Notes: generated by a model not told the origin, from the letters alone. A stretch of 64,000 bases of DNA from Pseudomonas canadensis (GCF_000503215.1 NZ_KI628539.1:620001-684000), one strand, 5' to 3'. Shown: positions 39,381 to 47,246, numbered from the stretch's first letter. Made by a program: numbers and translations.

Positions 39381-39709
39381 CCTACGGTATCCGGATATGG
39401 GGGCCTACGGGCCTCCTTGAATTGGATGAGAACTCATTCACCGTGAGGGTTGTTTATTCAGCCCTTATCGGCACGGCGGGCGTAAGTACTTTTGTTTCCA
39501 TACCCGGCGTGAATCCCTCTACTCACATCGGCATATGTTTGCCTAATGGACAGTACTCGGGCGACCCATCTGGACAAAACGCAAGTTTGTCTCAGTTCGA
39601 TGTGCAGATGCTTACGGGCGGAGTTCAAGTTTGGTTTAGAAATAGAAATATGCCAACCGGCCGGATAGGGGTATCAGTTCAGCGGCTTCTAGTATTCAGG
39701 TATAGATAA
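39377..39709 (+). CDS. Small tail tip protein with YGIRxW module
   Basis: 110 residues, MTYGIRIWGPTGLLELDENS and onwards, a single beta-rich module. The pattern YGIRIW...LLELDEN resembles segments in the next protein, so both belong to one repeated fold. It is coupled to J by ATGA and to the next gene by one shared base. It is A/T-richer than J. It is likely a tail tip or receptor-binding accessory; this is inference from position. Confidence 0.6.
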   Translation: MTYGIRIWGPTGLLELDENSFTVRVVYSALIGTAGVSTFVSIPGVNPSTHIGICLPNGQYSGDPSGQNASLSQFDVQMLTGGVQVWFRNRNMPTGRIGVSVQRLLVFRYR

Positions 39710-40344
39710 TGTCTTATGGGCTAACGTTTACGAATAATTCAGATGTTGTGACGCTAGACTCTGAGTTCGCACGGCTGGTTGTAGTACACAAAGGTATCTA
39801 TGGTCCGTCTGGCGGTGACTTTCCATCAGTGATCACGTCGCAAGAACCGCCGTTAATTTTTGTCAGGCCATCAACTGGGGGGTTTCAATGGGTAAGCCTG
39901 AAGGGCTCCCCCGGCAATTGGACTGGCTTCATCAACGGGGCGACCGGCGGCTCTGGTTCGTTTTTTGTTGCTGCCTACGAATCCACACCCACCGCCACCT
40001 ACGGAATACGCCTTTGGGATGAGAACTCTAAACTTTTATTTGATAGCGGAACGCCTTGTGCTCAGTTTACGGATGTAGTCGCTGGCTGGGCTTATGGTGG
40101 CGCAGCAAATCCGTCTGTAGGGCGCTGGATAAATACCTTCTATGCGAGTGTTCCCTTAAATACTGGGAACTATATGCTGATTAATAACATAGCAATGAAT
40201 ATCCCCGGAGGGGATACGTTCTCGCTGCTTTCTTGTTATTGGGATTATGCAAACAACCGAATAGTTGCACAGCTGCAAAACATCGGCGACTTCAACGGTT
40301 CAAGTTTCTTTCTCCCGCTAATGTTTGCAAAGCCAATTTCTTAG
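39709..40344 (+). CDS. Tail tip protein with two beta modules
   Basis: 211 residues. Two segments repeat the module of the preceding protein: YGLTFTNNSDVVTLDSEFARLVVV (residues 3-26) and YGIRLWDENSKLLFDSG (about 98-114). Low G+C and beta-rich composition set it apart from the head and tail core genes. It probably decorates the tail tip, as J-adjacent genes do; no family is recognised with certainty. Confidence 0.6.
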   Translation: MSYGLTFTNNSDVVTLDSEFARLVVVHKGIYGPSGGDFPSVITSQEPPLIFVRPSTGGFQWVSLKGSPGNWTGFINGATGGSGSFFVAAYESTPTATYGIRLWDENSKLLFDSGTPCAQFTDVVAGWAYGGAANPSVGRWINTFYASVPLNTGNYMLINNIAMNIPGGDTFSLLSCYWDYANNRIVAQLQNIGDFNGSSFFLPLMFAKPIS

Positions 40345-40353
40345 GAGGCTTAG

Positions 40354-41850
40354 ATGGCCTGGTACAAAACAGGAACTGTTGCCGTTACAGCCGGCAGTAA
40401 CGCAGTTATTGGCGTAGGCACGGCGTTCATCGCTAACTCGCGTGTGGGCGATGGTTTCAGGGGGCCGGATGGCCTGTGGTACGAGGTCACCAACATCGCG
40501 AGCAATACGGCGATTTCCATCGCCCCGAACTACCAGGGGGCTACAGCTGCTGCGGGTGTGTACACCATTGCTCCGATGCAGGGCTACGTCAAAGAGTCAG
40601 CGGATCGACTGCGCGCCATCACTGATCAGTTCAAAGACCTGGATCAGGAAGTGGCCAATGCACAGGCCTCGGCCGCCGCGGCGAAGGTTTCAGAAACCAA
40701 CGCCAAGACATCCGAGACAAAGTCCAAAACATCGGAAACCAATGCTGCTACCTCGGCGACCACCGCTAGCGGTGCTGCGACGTCTGCAACGGCATCCAGG
40801 AACGCGGCGGCACAATCTGAGACCAATGCGGCTACCTCTGCGTCCAATGCGCTGACACAAGCAGATCGGGCGAAGACCGAGGCTGACAAGCTGGGAAATG
40901 CGAACCTTTTCCTGGCGACCGTTGATTCTGTATCCGCAGGTGTTCCGCGCTTCAAAGATGCCCTTCAGGTTGGCGGTGCTGGCGGCGTTCTCCTGCGCAG
41001 GGAGGGGATCAATGATCCCAACTCAACGGCAATGGTTCGACTTACCCATGCCACCGACAGCAGTGTCCGAATAATCGACGACGCCCGAGGGATTGTGCGG
41101 TTGCTGTTGGACGCTGCCGGCTCTGCTCAGTTTGGCGCGAACGTTATTGTCAGCGGAGGTAACGTCTACATCAGGGCTGGCGCTGCCGGAGGAAACTCTC
41201 ACCTTTGGTTCAATGAGTCTGGTAGCACCGCCACGCGCGGGGTTATCTATTGTGAGCCATCAGGCAACATCAATTTCTCAGCTGGTTATGGGCAGTCTGG
41301 CGCAGGCCCGATAGTAACGATTACCAAGGCTGGCGTTCTTGTGACCGCCGCCGGCATCACGCTCGGCACTGGCAGGTCGATCAGCTCTACGGGAGACATT
41401 ACTTCTAGCTTGTATACGGGTGGAAGCCTAAGCGCACAGCTAACAGTGATGGGTACGCAGATTTCTTCGAAGCTGGATTCATCGGTAGCCGACTTCGCAA
41501 TCATCTATCCCAATGGTGGTACTGCCGCCGCGCCGGGGAACATCGTTACGGCGTCGAGATTCACGTCCGACAACCCGTTTCCAGGTTTCCATGTGATCAC
41601 GGTGCTGGAAATTCTCATTGGTGGTATTTGGTCAGAGCCAAGGCTTGACGGCAACGCGGGCACCGGCGGCGCATCCTACGGCGCTTATGCACAGCAGATC
41701 CTGCCGACAGACAAGATCATCTGCCAGGCTGGTGCGAGCGGGGTTGCATTGCCCAGTGCTTCAGCAGGTGGTGGTCACGGTTATAGCGGCGCAGTGCTGA
41801 CCACCGCGCCAGTGCGAGTAAAGGTCTGGAAACTTAAGGGGACCATCTGA
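40354..41850 (+). CDS. Tail fibre protein
   Basis: 498 residues. The N-terminal attachment domain (MAWYKTGTVAVTAGSNAVIG, TRFIANSRVGD-like) leads to a long Ala/Ser/Thr/Asn coiled-coil repeat (ETNAKTSETKSKTSETNAA, about 110-180), as in lambda Stf-type fibres. A beta-structured shaft and a Gly-rich C-terminal tip (SASAGGGHGYSGAVLTTAPV) follow, ending VKVWKLKGTI. It binds the host surface. It is coupled to the gene below (TGATG). Confidence 0.82.
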   Translation: MAWYKTGTVAVTAGSNAVIGVGTAFIANSRVGDGFRGPDGLWYEVTNIASNTAISIAPNYQGATAAAGVYTIAPMQGYVKESADRLRAITDQFKDLDQEVANAQASAAAAKVSETNAKTSETKSKTSETNAATSATTASGAATSATASRNAAAQSETNAATSASNALTQADRAKTEADKLGNANLFLATVDSVSAGVPRFKDALQVGGAGGVLLRREGINDPNSTAMVRLTHATDSSVRIIDDARGIVRLLLDAAGSAQFGANVIVSGGNVYIRAGAAGGNSHLWFNESGSTATRGVIYCEPSGNINFSAGYGQSGAGPIVTITKAGVLVTAAGITLGTGRSISSTGDITSSLYTGGSLSAQLTVMGTQISSKLDSSVADFAIIYPNGGTAAAPGNIVTASRFTSDNPFPGFHVITVLEILIGGIWSEPRLDGNAGTGGASYGAYAQQILPTDKIICQAGASGVALPSASAGGGHGYSGAVLTTAPVRVKVWKLKGTI

Positions 41851-42227
41851 TGATCCGATTTTATGCAGTGGTGGGCTCGAACTTCTTCGAGGGTGACGAG
41901 ACAGACAAAGGCCCCGACGAAGGCTGGATCGAGATGGAAGGGGAGCGGCCACAAGGCGATAACAGCATGGACTACACGGCGCAAGCCGATGGCACCTGGG
42001 CAATTACCCAAGAGACGCTGATCGCTAAGCTGAGCGTGGTGGAAAATGCTTGGCGTGAAGAACAAATGCCGATCGCCCAGCAGACGGTTACAGCAATCGA
42101 CTTTGGCGAGGAAGGCATCCTTGGCTCCATAGAAGACTGGAAGCTGTACTGGCGCGCCCTGCGCAAGTGGACAGTGGATAATCCCGACTTCCCCGACATG
42201 AGCAAGCGACCAGTTCAGCCAGCCTGA
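41850..42227 (+). CDS. Probable tail fibre assembly/accessory protein
   Basis: 125 residues: an N-terminal beta part (MIRFYAVVGSNFFEGDETDK, GWIEMEGERPQGD) and a C-terminal helical part with WREEQMPIAQQTVTAI and LRKWTVDNPDFPDMSKRPVQ. The C-terminal W-R-E-Q-(M)...LR.W....DFP.....RP pattern is that of fibre assembly chaperones. The start overlaps the fibre stop by one base. Confidence 0.65.
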   Translation: MIRFYAVVGSNFFEGDETDKGPDEGWIEMEGERPQGDNSMDYTAQADGTWAITQETLIAKLSVVENAWREEQMPIAQQTVTAIDFGEEGILGSIEDWKLYWRALRKWTVDNPDFPDMSKRPVQPA

Positions 42228-42247
42228 ACCGGTAAAGAACACACCAG

Positions 42248-42268
42248 CCGCCTTGAGCGGTTTTTTTT
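42248..42268 (+). terminator. Terminator before the lysis genes
   Basis: CCGC (42248-42251) pairs with GCGG (42257-42260), followed by eight T. Confidence 0.75.
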
Positions 42269-42283
42269 CGTCTGGAGAAAAGT

Positions 42284-42709
42284 ATGCCGAATGCCGAAAC
42301 CCGCGGGGTGCGCAACCGAAACCCCGGCAACATCGACTACAACCCGGCCAATCAATGGCAGGGCCAGCTCAAGCCAGATCCTGCCGTCGAGAAGCGCTTT
42401 GCTCGGTTCGATACGGCGGAGAACGGCATCCGTGCCCTGGGAAAATTGCTGCTGACCTACCAGCGCAAGCACGGCTTGAAGACGGTGAAGGCGATCATAA
42501 GCCGGTGGGCGCCGTCGGTGGAGAACGACACCGACGCCTACGTGCGCGCCGTCGAGGCGAACACCGGCACCCGGCCAGGTGCTGAGGTTGACCTGACCCG
42601 GCCGGCGGTGATGGCTGGCTTCGTAAAGGCGATCATTCATCATGAGAATGCTGGGTATGCCTACCCAGTGGCGGTGCTGGCCGAAGGCGTGCGGCGGGCG
42701 CTGGCATGA
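42284..42709 (+). CDS. Endolysin (virion-type/transglycosylase-like)
   Basis: 141 residues. RGVRNRNPGNIDYNPANQWQ is the conserved start of a phage peptidoglycan hydrolase family, with RFDTAENGIRALGKLLLTYQ in the centre and MAGFVKAIIHHENAGYAYPV near the end. It lacks a signal peptide, so release would depend on the holin. It is coupled to the Rz gene by ATGA. Confidence 0.78.
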   Translation: MPNAETRGVRNRNPGNIDYNPANQWQGQLKPDPAVEKRFARFDTAENGIRALGKLLLTYQRKHGLKTVKAIISRWAPSVENDTDAYVRAVEANTGTRPGAEVDLTRPAVMAGFVKAIIHHENAGYAYPVAVLAEGVRRALA

Positions 42710-43224
42710 CGCCCGGTCAAATCCTGGTCGCGATACTGCTGGCGATGGCCGTCACTGCCGGCGGCACCTGGCAAGTGCAGGACTGGCGGATGGGCAAGAA
42801 GCTTTCTGAGGAATTGGCAGAGCAGGGCGCCGAACACCAGAAAGCCCTTGATGCCATCACCAGCGAGGCATGGCGCCAGCAGAATGCCGAGCAAGATAAG
42901 CGCTTGGCCACTGAGCAGAGAGCGAGCGCTGCCGACCAACAACACTCCCTGGAGCTTTCCAATGAACAACGCAAGCAAGCTGCTTTGCGCGATCGCCTTG
43001 CCACTGCTGATGTGCGCCTGTCAGTCCTTCTCGACGCAACGGATTCAGCCAGTGGCTGCAGCGTGCCTGCCACCCCCGGCGCCCTCGGCGTGGTTCATGC
43101 AGCCCGTCGAGCCCAACTTGACCCAGCGCATGCTCAACGAATTATCGCCATCACCGATGCCGGTGACCAAGGACTGATCGAGCTCCGGGCGTGCCAAGCG
43201 TACGTCAGGGCTGTAGCCCCCTGA
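42706..43224 (+). CDS. Rz: Rz-like inner-membrane spanin
   Basis: 172 residues. An N-terminal signal-anchor (ILVAILLAMAVTAGG) is followed by a long periplasmic coiled coil (EQGAEHQKALDAITSEAWRQ, DQQHSLELSNEQRKQAALRD) and a C-terminal cap, similar to DUF2514 spanins. The i-spanin pairs with lipoprotein Rz1 to fuse the membranes in the last step of lysis. The partner gene is nested inside it in the +1 frame. Confidence 0.85.
   Translation: MTPGQILVAILLAMAVTAGGTWQVQDWRMGKKLSEELAEQGAEHQKALDAITSEAWRQQNAEQDKRLATEQRASAADQQHSLELSNEQRKQAALRDRLATADVRLSVLLDATDSASGCSVPATPGALGVVHAARRAQLDPAHAQRIIAITDAGDQGLIELRACQAYVRAVAP
42962..43177 (+). CDS. Rz1: Rz1 outer-membrane lipoprotein spanin, nested in Rz
   Basis: 71 residues in the +1 frame wholly within Rz. 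The signal MNNASKLLCAIALPLLMCAC ends in a lipobox-type cysteine, followed by a proline-rich region (AACLPPPAPSAW) typical of Rz1. GGAG lies 8 nt before the ATG. A longer ORF upstream in this frame has no site. Confidence 0.85.
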   Translation: MNNASKLLCAIALPLLMCACQSFSTQRIQPVAAACLPPPAPSAWFMQPVEPNLTQRMLNELSPSPMPVTKD

Positions 43225-43281
43225 GTGCGTCCGATTCTAGCAATGGGCTATCCTTGACCTTTTTAGAAAAGGGGAGCCAGC

Positions 43282-43509
43282 ATGGAAGGCATGACACTCA
43301 GCCCAAAGATCGAGCGCGAGGCCGACAAGCTGCTGGCGCAGATCGCCAGGGCAGACTCTATGATCGTTGCGGCGAAGGCTGGCGCTAGGGCAGAGGGCTT
43401 CGTGCTGGGTCTGGAGTCGGCGCGCGCTTTGACCGAGGCGACTATTGACCGGCTATACGTGATATTCGACTCAGCAACCGAGCAACGCCTCAAGGCGCTT
43501 GCCGAATAG
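43282..43509 (+). CDS. Small helical protein, unknown
   Basis: 75 residues, MEGMTLSPKIEREADKLLAQ and onwards, all helical, with an Ala-rich middle. AAGGGGAG lies about 7 nt upstream. Its last 20 bp overlap the convergent SOS-boxed gene. It sits after the lysis cassette at the end of the late operon; function unknown. Confidence 0.55.
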   Translation: MEGMTLSPKIEREADKLLAQIARADSMIVAAKAGARAEGFVLGLESARALTEATIDRLYVIFDSATEQRLKALAE

Positions 43510-43870
43510 GCTCTGATGCTGACGCTTCCTTCAGGTCGCGCAGTTCTCCAAGCAATCGCTGGTTCTCCCTGAGCAGGTCGTCGCGCTGACCGGTAATCAG
43601 ATCGATGGGCCGAAAGCTCAGATTTTCAGATGCTTCATTGCTCATGGCTGATATGCGATCAAGCGCCTCTTTCAGCGCCATCTCTGCCGAAGCCTTTTCG
43701 GTAGCCAACAAGTCATTCATCTGGACCAGGCCGGCCACATTGGCCCGTGCTTTGCGAAGCATCGCTTCGGTCTGGATGAGTTCGTCCTCCAGAAGCGCGC
43801 ATTGGTGCTGGTACATTTCGAGTGGCGTGGGGCACCCGAGCCAGTCATCGGTATCCATGTCAACGTTCAT
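43490..43870 (-). CDS. Coiled-coil protein under a LexA box
   Basis: 126 residues. After MNVDMDTDDWLGCPTPLEMY the protein is one long coiled coil (LLEDELIQTEAMLRKARANV, ATEKASAEMALKEALDRISA, DDLLRENQRLLGELRDLKEA). It is transcribed leftward from the right end of the prophage, and a perfect LexA palindrome lies 16-35 bp before the start, so it should be expressed on DNA damage, independently of CI. No family recognised. Confidence 0.65.
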   Translation of the reverse strand: MNVDMDTDDWLGCPTPLEMYQHQCALLEDELIQTEAMLRKARANVAGLVQMNDLLATEKASAEMALKEALDRISAMSNEASENLSFRPIDLITGQRDDLLRENQRLLGELRDLKEASASEPIRQAP

Positions 43871-43885
43871 GTTTCGAAACTCAAA

Positions 43886-43905
43886 TACTGTATGTGCGTA
43901 CAGTA
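43886..43905. promoter_or_regulatory. LexA (SOS) box
   Basis: TACTGTATGTGCGTACAGTA contains CTGT-N8-ACAG with matching TA flanks, matching the E. coli-type LexA consensus. It covers the promoter position of the leftward coiled-coil gene. Confidence 0.85.
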
Positions 43906-43976
43906 ATCGAGGTAATGCTTATTTGGGAGTGGTGTTCGTCGGCAGGACGCCGGGGCGGTATTTGCACTGGGAAAAT

Positions 43977-43987
43977 CTTCCCCAATA
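43977..43987. repeat. Candidate integrase arm-type site, right end
   Basis: CTTCCCCAATA, identical to 2854-2864 and with the same orientation. Nothing coding was seen between 43906 and 44097 apart from this and the terminator. Confidence 0.45.
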
Positions 43988-44062
43988 CGCAACCGTTTGG
44001 ACCAATGTTTATTGGGTTTAGAAGAGTCGCAAAAGAGGGTGTTTTTATAGGGTGTTTTCAGG

Positions 44063-44100
44063 CTCAAGGCCTTGATATTAAAGGCCTTGAGCGTTTTTTA
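44063..44100 (+). terminator. Terminator at the right end of the prophage
   Basis: CTCAAGGCCTT (44063-44073) pairs perfectly with AAGGCCTTGAG (44081-44091), followed by CGTTTTTTA. It stops rightward phage transcription 20 bp before attR. Confidence 0.85.
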
Positions 44101-44157
44101 TGCGGCATCCCAGGCTTTGATGCCGAAAAGGTGCAACGTTTTGCTTGAAGCGGTCAA
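44098..44157 (-). pseudogene. yffB: Displaced 5' end of host yffB
   Basis: From a TTG: MTASSKTLHLFGIKAWDAA then TAA. The HLFGIKA part aligns with LYGIKAC of the yffB at 2475-2837, and the two copies meet at the 15-bp att core. The reading frame runs into phage sequence and stops after five codons. It keeps the original host start and probably the original promoter side (44158-44358), which otherwise shows nothing clear. Confidence 0.75.
44111..44125. other. attR core (15-bp direct repeat)
   Basis: CAGGCTTTGATGCCG, identical to 2791-2805. It marks the right junction between prophage and host. Confidence 0.85.
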
Positions 44158-44358
44158 GGAATTGCCCCCCTTTGGACCAAGTAGAAACGAAAGGTCACGG
44201 ATTATGCCATGACCAGCGCGTTTGGGTGCCGCTCGTCAGCGCTGTGCGACTTTTGTGCAAAAGCCAGCGAGTAACATAGCCGGGTAATATGGCACTTCAA
44301 CGGCCAGTTGTTGCCTGATGTGTGTCGTTGCAAGTCGATTGTCCGGGAAAACCGCGTT

Positions 44359-46002
44359 ATGCAAACCGCCTACACCGTTCTTATCCTGCTGATGCTGGTC
44401 AGCGTTTCGCGTCTGGTCGGGCGTGTCATTCCTCTGCCGTTGCCATTGGTACAGATTGCCGCCGGTGCCTTGCTGGCCTGGCCGACGCTGGGGCTGCATG
44501 TGGCGCTGGACCCGGAGTTGTTCCTGTTTCTGTTCTTGCCGCCGTTGCTGTTCTCCGATGGCTGGCGTATGCCCAAGCGAGAGTTGTGGCGCCTGCGCGG
44601 GCCGATCCTGACACTGGCCGTGGGCTTGGTGCTGTTTACCGTGGTGGGCGCCGGTTACTTCATCCATTGGATTTTGCCGACGATCCCGCTGCCGGTGGCC
44701 TTCGCCCTGGCGGCCGTGTTGTCGCCGACGGATGCCGTGGCGGTGTCGGCCATTTCCCAGAATCGCTTGCCCACGCCGCTGATGCACATGCTCCAGGGCG
44801 AGGCCTTGATGAATGATGCCTCGGGCCTGGTGACCTTCAAGTTCGCCCTGGCGGCGGCGTTGACCGGGGTGTTTTCCCTGGCGGATGCCAGCCTCACATT
44901 CGTCTTGGTGGCTGTCGGTGGTCTGGCGGTCGGCGTGGCCCTGAGTTGGCTGGTCGGCCGGTTGCGCGCGTGGATGATCGCCCGGGGCTGGGACGACCCG
45001 GCAACTCACGTGGTGTTCATGTTGCTGCTGCCGTTTGCGGCCTATGTGCTGGCCGAACGGCTGGGGGCTTCGGGCATTTTGTCGGCGGTGGCGGCGGGCA
45101 TGATGCAGAGCTGGCTCGACCTGCTGCCGCGCCAGACCAGCACGCGGCTGCTCAATCGCAGCGTGTGGTCGTTGCTGGAGTTCGCCTTCAATGGGTTGAT
45201 CTTCCTGCTGCTGGGCCTGCAACTGCCGGACATCATCAAGGCGGTGGTCAGCCATGAGCCGACACTGTGGCCGACCCTGTTTTATCGCTGCCTGGATGTA
45301 GTCGCGATCTTCCTGGTGCTGGTGGTGCTGCGCTTTATCTGGGTGCAGAGCATCTGGCGGCTGTCGGGTTTGCTGCGCAGGCTACGTGGGAAAAGCGAAC
45401 TGACGCTGGTACCGACCGCCCGGTCCTGCTGGCTGTTGACGGTCGGTGGGGTGCGCGGTGCGGTGACGCTGGCGGGTGTGATGTCGGTGCCGTTGCTGCT
45501 GGCGCCAGGGCAGGATTTTCCCGAACGTGACTTGCTGATCTTCATCGCGGCGGGCGTGATTCTGTTGTCGCTGATTGCCGCCTGTATCGCCTTGCCGCTG
45601 TTGTTGCGCGGTATCGAAAAGAGTCCCGACGAAAAGCGCCACAACGAGGTGCGCGAAGCCTGGAAGAAGACTGCCGTCGCGGCCATCCATGCGCTTGAAG
45701 CGGATGAGCCCGCAGAAGCCGAAACCCCGGACGCCGCGCAGGCGGCGCTTGCCACAGAGCTCAAGGCACGGCTGATGTCGGAATATCGCCATCAATTGGA
45801 CGTGTTCAACGACTCCGCCGAAGCCCAGGCGCTTGCACGGCAGATGGACCTGCTGGAGCGCAAACTGCGGCTCAAGGCCCTGCGGGCGCAGCGCTTGGAG
45901 TTGTACAGCCTGAGCCGTCACCACCAGATTGGTGATGACGTGCTGCGTGAGGTGCTGGCGGAGTTGGATATGAGTGAGGCGAATCTGGGGCAGGTGAAGT
46001 GA
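44359..46002 (+). CDS. Na+/H+ antiporter, CPA1 family
   Basis: 547 residues from the ATG at 44359. About 12 hydrophobic segments precede a C-terminal cytoplasmic tail (from about 420). Motifs GALLAWPTLGL, FLPPLLFSDGWRMPK, LAAVLSPTDAVAVSAISQN and LMNDASGLV are diagnostic of NhaP-type CPA1 exchangers, with TDAVA and NDASG carrying the ion-binding Asp residues. It probably exports Na+ (or K+) in exchange for protons. It is the first intact host gene right of the prophage and convergent with dapC. Confidence 0.88.
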   Translation: MQTAYTVLILLMLVSVSRLVGRVIPLPLPLVQIAAGALLAWPTLGLHVALDPELFLFLFLPPLLFSDGWRMPKRELWRLRGPILTLAVGLVLFTVVGAGYFIHWILPTIPLPVAFALAAVLSPTDAVAVSAISQNRLPTPLMHMLQGEALMNDASGLVTFKFALAAALTGVFSLADASLTFVLVAVGGLAVGVALSWLVGRLRAWMIARGWDDPATHVVFMLLLPFAAYVLAERLGASGILSAVAAGMMQSWLDLLPRQTSTRLLNRSVWSLLEFAFNGLIFLLLGLQLPDIIKAVVSHEPTLWPTLFYRCLDVVAIFLVLVVLRFIWVQSIWRLSGLLRRLRGKSELTLVPTARSCWLLTVGGVRGAVTLAGVMSVPLLLAPGQDFPERDLLIFIAAGVILLSLIAACIALPLLLRGIEKSPDEKRHNEVREAWKKTAVAAIHALEADEPAEAETPDAAQAALATELKARLMSEYRHQLDVFNDSAEAQALARQMDLLERKLRLKALRAQRLELYSLSRHHQIGDDVLREVLAELDMSEANLGQVK

Positions 46003-46015
46003 CCCTGATCGCGCC

Positions 46016-47215
46016 TTAGAGGCGACGTTGAATAAACTCGCGAATCCGCTCAGCCGCTTCCACACACTCCGCCAACGGCGCAACCAACGCCATGCGCACA
46101 CGACCGGCGCCAGGGTTGAAGCCATCCACTTCCCGCGACAGGTACGAACCCGGCACGACGGTCACATGTTCTTCCACGAACAGGTCGCGGCAGAAGGCAG
46201 CGTCGTCGCCATTCACATTCGGCCACAAATAGAAGCCGCCATCTGGGCTCTCTACGTCCAGTACCGGCTTGAGAATCGCCAGTACTGCGTCGAATTTCTC
46301 GCGATACAAGTCACGATTGGCCAGCACGTGGGCTTCGTCCTGCCAGGCCGCAATGCTGGCCAGTTGCGTTTGTACCGGCATCGCACAGCCATGGTAGGTG
46401 CGGTACAGCAGGAAGGCCTTGAGGATGTCCGCGTCGCCGGCCACAAAACCAGAACGCAGGCCCGGTAGGTTGGAGCGCTTGGACAGGCTGTGGAACACGA
46501 CGCAGCGCTTGAAGTCCTGGCGGCCCAGTTCGACGCACGCGCTCAACAGCCCAGGCGGCGGGGTTTGTTCGTCGAAGTACAGTTCGCTATAGCACTCGTC
46601 GGCGGCGATGACGAAGTCGTATTCGTCGGCCAGGGCGATGAGTTTTTTCAGGGTCTCGACCGGGATCAGCGCACCGGTAGGGTTGCCGGGCGAGCACAGG
46701 AACAGGATCTGGCAGCGCTTCCAGATGTCCGGCGTCACGGCGTCGAAGTCCGGGTTGAAGCCATTGGTGTCCAGGCATGGCAGGTAGTGCGGCTTGGCCC
46801 CGGCCAGGAACGCGGCGCCTTCGTAGATCTGGTAGAACGGGTTCGGGCTGACCACCAGTGCGTCGTCGCCACGGTTGACCACGGTCTGGGTGAAGGCGAA
46901 CAGCGCTTCGCGGGTGCCATTGACCGGCAAGATGTTGCGCGCCGGGTCGAGCCAGCCCTTGGGCACGTTGAAGCGACGCTCGCACCAGGCACCGATGGCT
47001 TCGCGCAGGGCCGGAATGCCCAGGGTGGTCGGGTACACGGCCATCTGGTCGAGGTTGTTGCTCAATGCTTCAGCCACGAAGGTGGGCGATTTATGTTTCG
47101 GTTCGCCGATGGACAGCGCGATCGGGGGCTTGTCGGGGTTCGGCGTGACGCTGCCCAGCAGGGCGCGCAGTTTCTCGAACGGGTAGGGCTGGAGCTGGTT
47201 CAGGGCGTTGTTCAT
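46016..47215 (-). CDS. dapC: Succinyldiaminopimelate transaminase
   Basis: 399 residues from the ATG at 47215. A class I/II PLP aminotransferase: ALSIGEPKHKSP near the start, CSPGNPTGALIP, the PLP region LSKRSNLPGLRSGFV (Lys in SLSKRS) and GGFYLWPNV at the C-terminal part. It converts N-succinyl-2-amino-6-ketopimelate to N-succinyl-LL-diaminopimelate, two steps from the dapD product. In-frame extension upstream runs into a REP element and is not credible. Confidence 0.88.
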   Translation of the reverse strand: MNNALNQLQPYPFEKLRALLGSVTPNPDKPPIALSIGEPKHKSPTFVAEALSNNLDQMAVYPTTLGIPALREAIGAWCERRFNVPKGWLDPARNILPVNGTREALFAFTQTVVNRGDDALVVSPNPFYQIYEGAAFLAGAKPHYLPCLDTNGFNPDFDAVTPDIWKRCQILFLCSPGNPTGALIPVETLKKLIALADEYDFVIAADECYSELYFDEQTPPPGLLSACVELGRQDFKRCVVFHSLSKRSNLPGLRSGFVAGDADILKAFLLYRTYHGCAMPVQTQLASIAAWQDEAHVLANRDLYREKFDAVLAILKPVLDVESPDGGFYLWPNVNGDDAAFCRDLFVEEHVTVVPGSYLSREVDGFNPGAGRVRMALVAPLAECVEAAERIREFIQRRL

Positions 47216-47246
47216 GTAAGCCTCTATGACGGTGTACACAGACCGT

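Larger units (their letters stand above)
2791..44125. mobile_element. Complete lambdoid siphophage prophage, about 41.3 kb
   Basis: Bounded by a 15-bp direct repeat (cggcatcaaagcctg on the minus strand) at 2791-2805 and 44111-44125. It holds a full lambda-style order: int-xis at the left end, a leftward early operon, CI/Cro switch, rightward replication genes, Q, and a rightward late operon with HK97-type head and lambda-type tail genes plus lysis genes. No essential late gene looks broken. Tail proteins M, L, K, I and J predict a long non-contractile tail. No Red-type recombinase or exonuclease genes were seen. Confidence 0.95.

Noticed and set aside
43822..44148. Plus-strand open frame across the right end of the prophage
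   Set aside because: It runs through the LexA box, terminator and attR. The apparent C-terminus FDAEKVQRFA comes from att and host sequence read backwards.
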